A stretch of 15,025 bases of DNA from Deltaproteobacteria bacterium (lineage in GTDB: Bacteria; Desulfobacterota; Desulfobacteria; Desulfobacterales; SURF-7), in assembly GCA_019307665.1 (NCBI GenBank), contig JAFDJC010000096.1, positions 1 through 15,025 on the forward strand. The letters run 5' to 3'. Positions 14,482 to 15,025 of the stretch are shown here, in pieces (position 1 is the stretch's first letter; each line of letters opens with the position of its first letter). Position numbers and translations under genes: made by a program. The notes beneath the pieces are model-generated. The model was given only the letters and a program-made list of their open reading frames with translations. It was not told the origin of the DNA and made no database searches.

Positions 14482-14997
14482 GAATACAACCTGAATGTTA
14501 ACAAAGAGACAAAATCAATTATAATTGAAAACAACGAGGTAGATTCATTTCTTGCAAAAGTCGACAAAAACAATTTCCACGTAACGCATAGAAAAATTAA
14601 TGATCACACAGTTCACATTGAAATAGACAGTGAAAAAAGGCACAAAGGAGTCAATATTTACATTGCGGATACAGCAAACGGTAAAACCATATCCATTGAC
14701 GGCATCACATATACTGTGTCTGATGCAGACACTCTGTTTCTGAACAGTGCCGGCAAAGAGATTACAACCGGAATCCCGGACAAGATTACTCCCCCTATGC
14801 CGGCCACCGTTATATCGGTAATGGTAAATAAAGATGATACTGTTAAAAAAGGTGATGGTATCGTTGTCATCTCAGCCATGAAGATGGAAACAACTCTTGC
14901 AGCTCCGTATGACGGCCGGATAACTTCAGTTAACGTCTCCGAAGGCACCAAGGTAATGCCTGGCGATATTCTTGTAGACATAGAACCTGAGTCATAA
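14479..14997 (+). CDS. Biotin carboxyl carrier protein with BT-like N-terminal domain
   Basis: 172 residues from a TTG start backed by a near-perfect ribosome site. Residues 105-172 are a complete biotinyl domain: PPMPATV, then AMKMETTL with biotin acceptor Lys135, and the closing strand near DGRITSVNVSEG. Residues about 1-95 are beta-strand-rich and resemble the BT (BC-CT mediating) domain of methylcrotonyl-/propionyl-CoA carboxylase alpha subunits. With the preceding biotin carboxylase it would reconstitute a full alpha subunit. The carrier swings carboxybiotin between the biotin carboxylase and the carboxyltransferase encoded in the same operon. Confidence 0.9.
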   Translation: MEYNLNVNKETKSIIIENNEVDSFLAKVDKNNFHVTHRKINDHTVHIEIDSEKRHKGVNIYIADTANGKTISIDGITYTVSDADTLFLNSAGKEITTGIPDKITPPMPATVISVMVNKDDTVKKGDGIVVISAMKMETTLAAPYDGRITSVNVSEGTKVMPGDILVDIEPES

Positions 14998-15014
14998 AAA
15001 AGGAGAAATAGGAC

Positions 15015-15025
15015 ATGAATGACAA
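15015..15025 (+). CDS. Start of a further gene, running off the window
   Basis: ATG 15015 is preceded by AAGGAG (15000-15005) and AGGA (15010-15013). Only three codons (Met-Asn-Asp) and part of a fourth are visible. The gap to the carrier stop is 17 bases, so it very likely belongs to the carboxylase operon. Nothing can be said of its product. Confidence 0.6.

Overview
The window looks like a chromosomal segment of an anaerobic, Desulfobacterota-type (sulfate-reducing deltaproteobacterial) bacterium. The signs are a periplasmic tetraheme class III cytochrome c, two glycyl-radical-enzyme activases, several 4Fe-4S proteins, a methylcrotonyl-type acyl-CoA carboxylase and GC-rich hairpin repeats in an AT-rich background. 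The taxonomic call is inference from gene content.

Left part (1-5912). Two related Fe-S proteins with CxC motifs are read leftward (<1-659 and 733-1596). Across a 169-bp intergenic region with a near-consensus sigma70 promoter (TTGACA-17-TATATT, 1697-1725), an operon is read rightward: alpha/beta hydrolase (1766-2554), glycyl radical enzyme (2578-4800) and its radical-SAM activase (GTG start at 4905, end 5912). The glycyl radical enzyme is broken. Its catalytic GCVE loop is intact, but the frame stops at 4800, and the glycyl-radical motif RVAGYCAYF lies just downstream in the +1 frame (4799-4918). About 40-45 residues that normally join the two are absent.

Middle (5913-10258). A 133-bp nested inverted repeat (5967-6099) and a four-hairpin array (6950-7062) flank a leftward pair: a tetraheme cytochrome c and a 65-aa single-pass membrane protein. 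The two repeats share a hairpin in which one base pair has covaried. Next comes a compact leftward five-gene operon: a truncated HU/IHF-like protein, a TerB-DnaJ protein, a second (orphan) glycyl-radical activase, a TPR protein and a Nudix hydrolase. The HU/IHF gene also carries a +1 frame disruption. Its DNA-binding-arm motif GRNP is readable only if an A6 tract is shortened by one base.

Right part (10259-15025). A membrane-anchored C39-like protein lacks the usual catalytic Asp. It is followed by a rightward carboxylase operon: carboxyltransferase beta subunit, a free-standing biotin carboxylase and a separate biotin carrier (TTG start). The last two look like a split methylcrotonyl-CoA carboxylase alpha subunit. 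A further gene begins at 15015 and runs off the edge.

The least explained material is the hydrolase-GRE-activase operon with its divergent Fe-S neighbours, the two genes disrupted near A6 tracts, and the orphan activase inside a chaperone-type operon.
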